Assembly (NCBI GenBank): GCA_025455795.1
Contig: JALOLW010000195.1
Coordinates: forward strand, 1 to 7,447
Source: Spirosomataceae bacterium
GTDB taxonomy: Bacteria > Bacteroidota > Bacteroidia > Cytophagales > Spirosomataceae
Direction: 5' to 3'
DNA length: 7,447 bases
A program made the position numbers and the translations under genes. The notes under the pieces were generated by a model, which worked only from the letters and a program-made list of their open reading frames with translations, was not told the origin of the DNA and did no database searches. Position 1 is the first letter of the stretch; the number at the start of each line of letters is the position of its first letter. Of this stretch, positions 5,532-7,447 are shown piece by piece.

Positions 5532-6502
5532 AACGCGCTGTTTTTGAGGAGTTTTTTATAACTGATGATAAACCAAACTACCCCGCCCGCACTTGCCATA
5601 AAATAAAATGGCACGAGAAAAATAAGGCTTTCTTCGGGCAGAATTTTGAAGGCCAAGTACGTCAGACAAATGTAGCTATACACCACTGCCATGAGCAGAA
5701 AAACGAACGATTGGGTGCGTTGGGCGTGGCGAAAGAAAAACCAAGCTGCCCCCAAAACAAGCAGGGCAAAAATGTACCAGTAAGCATCGGTAAAAAGCCC
5801 TGCCAATGCACTGACAAAGAGCAGGTTGCCCACGAGTAAAAAATAAGTGAAAGAGAAGTGTGGTTTGATGTGTTGCTTTTCCAAAAAAACACTCAACCCC
5901 AACACCGCAAGACTAAATATCACTGCGGTATAAATCAACGAGGGGTCAGAAAAATCGTTGGAAGCAAACAACTCCAACGGGGCGACCGTCAAGCCTACCC
6001 ACGACGCCAGGGCGGTCAAACCCATCGAAAGTACGCCTCGGTGGTCGAAACGATAAGCGCAAAAAAGAAACAAAACGGCAGGAATCACCGTAGCCAAGCC
6101 GTAGCGCGTGCCGAATACTGCGTAACGCCACTGCACATAGCCTTCCAGTGACAAAAACAGCGTGCAGCCCAACAACAAGGCGATGTCGGCAAACTTGCCC
6201 TCATTTTGAGTGAGTTGGGTCGAAAAGGGCGCGCTATAACGGTAAGTGTAGTAAAAACAAGCGGCGGTCAGTACCGCCAACACCGCGATAAGCACCTCAT
6301 GGCCGATGGTATCTATATGCTCATAAATCAACATACCCGCCCCCGTAGTAAAGGCCAATAGCCCCACGGAGAGCAAAGTACGCAACAACCAGTACAAAGA
6401 CACGGGTCGCTGCCGTTCGTAATCGTGTAATTGTTGGTGTTGTTGGGGAGTAACGATTTGCTGTTCTTCCCATTGTCGGAGGGTTTCGGCTAACGGTAAC
6501 AT
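5528..6502 (-). CDS. DUF2157-family predicted membrane protein
   Basis: A 324-residue protein. The N-terminal cytoplasmic segment (LRQWEEQQIVTPQQHQQLHDYE) has the typical DUF2157 pattern of a tryptophan-containing helix followed by a Gln/His-rich helix before the first membrane span. About ten transmembrane segments follow, beginning near residues 36-58 and 66-85 and ending near 294-315, with a short basic tail (SYKKLLKNSAL). The family has no established biochemical activity. It is the first gene of a three-gene operon and overlaps the second membrane-protein gene by 4 bp (ATGA). The start at 6502 follows 85 bases of non-coding sequence after the nirD stop, where a TAnnTTTG-type element is visible. 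Confidence 0.8.
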   Translation of the reverse strand: MLPLAETLRQWEEQQIVTPQQHQQLHDYERQRPVSLYWLLRTLLSVGLLAFTTGAGMLIYEHIDTIGHEVLIAVLAVLTAACFYYTYRYSAPFSTQLTQNEGKFADIALLLGCTLFLSLEGYVQWRYAVFGTRYGLATVIPAVLFLFCAYRFDHRGVLSMGLTALASWVGLTVAPLELFASNDFSDPSLIYTAVIFSLAVLGLSVFLEKQHIKPHFSFTYFLLVGNLLFVSALAGLFTDAYWYIFALLVLGAAWFFFRHAQRTQSFVFLLMAVVYSYICLTYLAFKILPEESLIFLVPFYFMASAGGVVWFIISYKKLLKNSAL

Positions 6503-6570
6503 TGGGTAAAGGGGTCACGTTGAGGCCGAAAAGTAGCGAAAATATTAGTCAGTTATGATTTTTGAGCGTT

Positions 6571-6578
6571 CAAACTTA
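6571..6578 (-). promoter_or_regulatory. Candidate -7 promoter element for the membrane-protein/M23 operon
   Basis: On the minus strand the sequence TAAGTTTG is an exact match to the Bacteroidota -7 consensus TAnnTTTG. It lies about 70 bases upstream of the first operon gene and just downstream of the nirD stop. A weak -33 candidate (TGTG, plus-strand 6597-6600) lies 18 bases further upstream, inside the last codons of nirD. It would let the operon be transcribed independently of nirBD. Pattern match only. Confidence 0.3.
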
Positions 6579-6587
6579 TTTTTCGGT

Positions 6588-6938
6588 CTATATTTCCACA
6601 TACACCCACCCATCTTCGGCCCGCACTTCGTAGGTTTTGATTTTGTACTCGTCTCCGCTCAGACAAGCGCCCGTTTGGAGCGAAAAGGTCTTTTTGTGAA
6701 ACGGACAGGCGACTTTTGGCTCACCCGCCTGCGTGCCTATCATCCCACGCGAGAGTGCCATTTGTTGTTTATGCGGACAAAGGTTTTGGGTAGCGTACCA
6801 TTCGCCCCGGCGCGTAAAATTATAGATAGCGATTTATTCGCCCTCCACCAGCACACACGCACCGCCGTTTTCGGGGACATCTTCCACGCGGCAAGCTGCC
6901 ACCGCTTTTATTTGTTTCAATTCGGTCAATATTTCCAT
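6588..6938 (-). pseudogene. nirD: nirD, nitrite reductase small subunit (Rieske-like), interrupted by a nonsense codon
   Basis: Translation of this 117-codon frame gives a complete NirD-type protein except for one in-frame TAA at codon 35 (6834-6836). Before it: VAACRVEDVPENGGACVLVEGE. After it: IAIYNFTRRGEWYATQN, then the Rieske-type ligands CPHK and CPFHKKTFSL with 21 residues between the two ligand pairs, and a final strand EDGWVYVEI before the true TAG. Relatives have a residue such as Gln at the stop position, so CAA to TAA is the simplest change. The frame is otherwise undisturbed and the codons look normal, implying a recent event or a base-call error. NirD is the electron-transfer partner of NirB in NADH-dependent reduction of nitrite to ammonium. 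It starts 21 bp after the nirB stop. Reinitiation at the in-frame ATG of QQMALSRGM would lose the first ligand pair. Confidence 0.85.
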
Positions 6939-6959
6939 TGTCTTCAAGTGTTTTTGATT

Positions 6960-7447
6960 TTAGTAACTCACCTTTACGTTCCAATCTTCGGCTTTGATTT
7001 GCTCGCGGAGCGGTTCAAAACGCACGTTGGGGTCTTTGAGGTCGGGGGCATTGACAAAATGTACAAATCGGCGGCGCATTGCTGGGTTTTCGACGGCCTC
7101 TTTCCATTCACAGGCGTAGTTGTCCACCAATGTCTGCATTTCTTGTTCCAACGCAGCCCCTATTCCCAGTGAGTCATCTACAATCACCGATTTGAGGTAA
7201 GCCATGCCCCCCTCCATTTTGTTGAGCCAAGTAGCGGTGCGGGTGAGGGGTTCGGCTGTTTTGATATAAAACATCAAAAATCTGTCAATCAGTCTGATAC
7301 AGGTTTCTTTGTCCACATCGGCGGCCAGTAGCTGCGCGTGTTGGGGTTTGGTGCGTCCTTCGGCAAAGGCATCCCCAAAACTCGCCACGTCCACCCCAAT
7401 AAGTTTGAGTTTGGTGGACATATCAAAAGATTTGAACCTCGCCCCTT
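6960..7447 (-). CDS. nirB: nirB, nitrite reductase large subunit, partial, with apparent large in-frame internal deletion
   Basis: The frame is open to the window's right edge, so the gene begins beyond it. The visible start, GARFKSFDMSTKLKLIGVDVASFGDAFAE, is the end of the NirB FAD/NAD(P)-binding domain, normally near residue 300 of an enzyme of about 830-850 residues. Directly afterwards comes RTKPQHAQLLAADVDKE and IDRFLMFYIKTAEPLTRTATWL, which belong to the last 120 or so residues. The remainder (KSVIVDDSLGIGAALEQEM, CEWKEAVENP, RRFVHFVNAPD) is a normal NirB C-terminus. The rubredoxin-reductase-like part, the BFD-type [2Fe-2S] segment, the ferredoxin-like half-domain and the siroheme/4Fe-4S domain with its cysteines are absent (several hundred residues, estimated from the family). 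The junction is near 7346-7364. The product could not reduce nitrite. An internal ATG at 7421 falls mid-domain and is not the real start. Misassembly is the main alternative. Confidence 0.8.
   Translation of the reverse strand, partial: GARFKSFDMSTKLKLIGVDVASFGDAFAEGRTKPQHAQLLAADVDKETCIRLIDRFLMFYIKTAEPLTRTATWLNKMEGGMAYLKSVIVDDSLGIGAALEQEMQTLVDNYACEWKEAVENPAMRRRFVHFVNAPDLKDPNVRFEPLREQIKAEDWNVKVSY

Noticed and set aside
6834..6836. Reassigned or recoded TAA codon in nirD
   Set aside because: TAA serves as an ordinary stop for several genes in the window (for example at 918-920, 1433-1435 and 2594-2596) and no recoding signal is visible.
6555..7172. Long plus-strand open frame (205 codons) over nirD/nirB
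   Set aside because: It is antisense to clear NirD and NirB sequence and has no recognisable family features. It stays open because of the opposite-strand codon usage.

Overview
The window looks like a chromosomal segment from a Bacteroidota bacterium, most likely in or near the Cytophagales (inference). The TrmH-type methyltransferase, the Gfo/Idh oxidoreductase, the H1-like lysine/alanine-rich protein and the signal-less M23 peptidase all resemble products seen in that group. Start codons lack clear Shine-Dalgarno sequences, and two upstream regions carry matches to the Bacteroidota TAnnTTTG promoter element.

Left part, plus strand. A Gfo/Idh/MocA oxidoreductase has lost its N-terminal NAD-binding half at an abrupt junction near position 76-93. 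It is followed by a small secreted NTF2/SnoaL-like protein and a TrmH (SpoU)-family RNA methyltransferase only 5 bp apart. Then comes a strongly basic histone H1-like protein, which probably has its own promoter. The H1-like gene converges on, and overlaps by 4 bp, the next gene.

Middle and right, minus strand. A NuoI-type 2x[4Fe-4S] ferredoxin stands apart from any other complex I gene and has an unusual C-terminal tail of 30-residue Pro/Lys repeats. A strong hairpin terminator separates it from a compact three-gene operon. Read 5' to 3', that operon is a DUF2157-like membrane protein, a second polytopic membrane protein with a glycine-rich tail (ATGA overlap), and a cytoplasmic-looking M23 metallopeptidase (7 bp gap).

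Right edge, minus strand. The nirBD (siroheme nitrite reductase) locus appears to be decaying. nirD is complete apart from one in-frame TAA at codon 35. The visible part of nirB jumps in frame from the end of its FAD/NAD domain straight to its C-terminal tail, so the ferredoxin-like and siroheme/4Fe-4S domains are missing. Two independent lesions in partner genes suggest loss of nitrite reduction in this strain, unless read errors or misassembly explain them. I see no tRNA, rRNA, CRISPR array or complete insertion sequence. The most distinctive observations are the nirB/nirD lesions, the repeat tail on NuoI, and the membrane-protein/M23 operon of unknown function.
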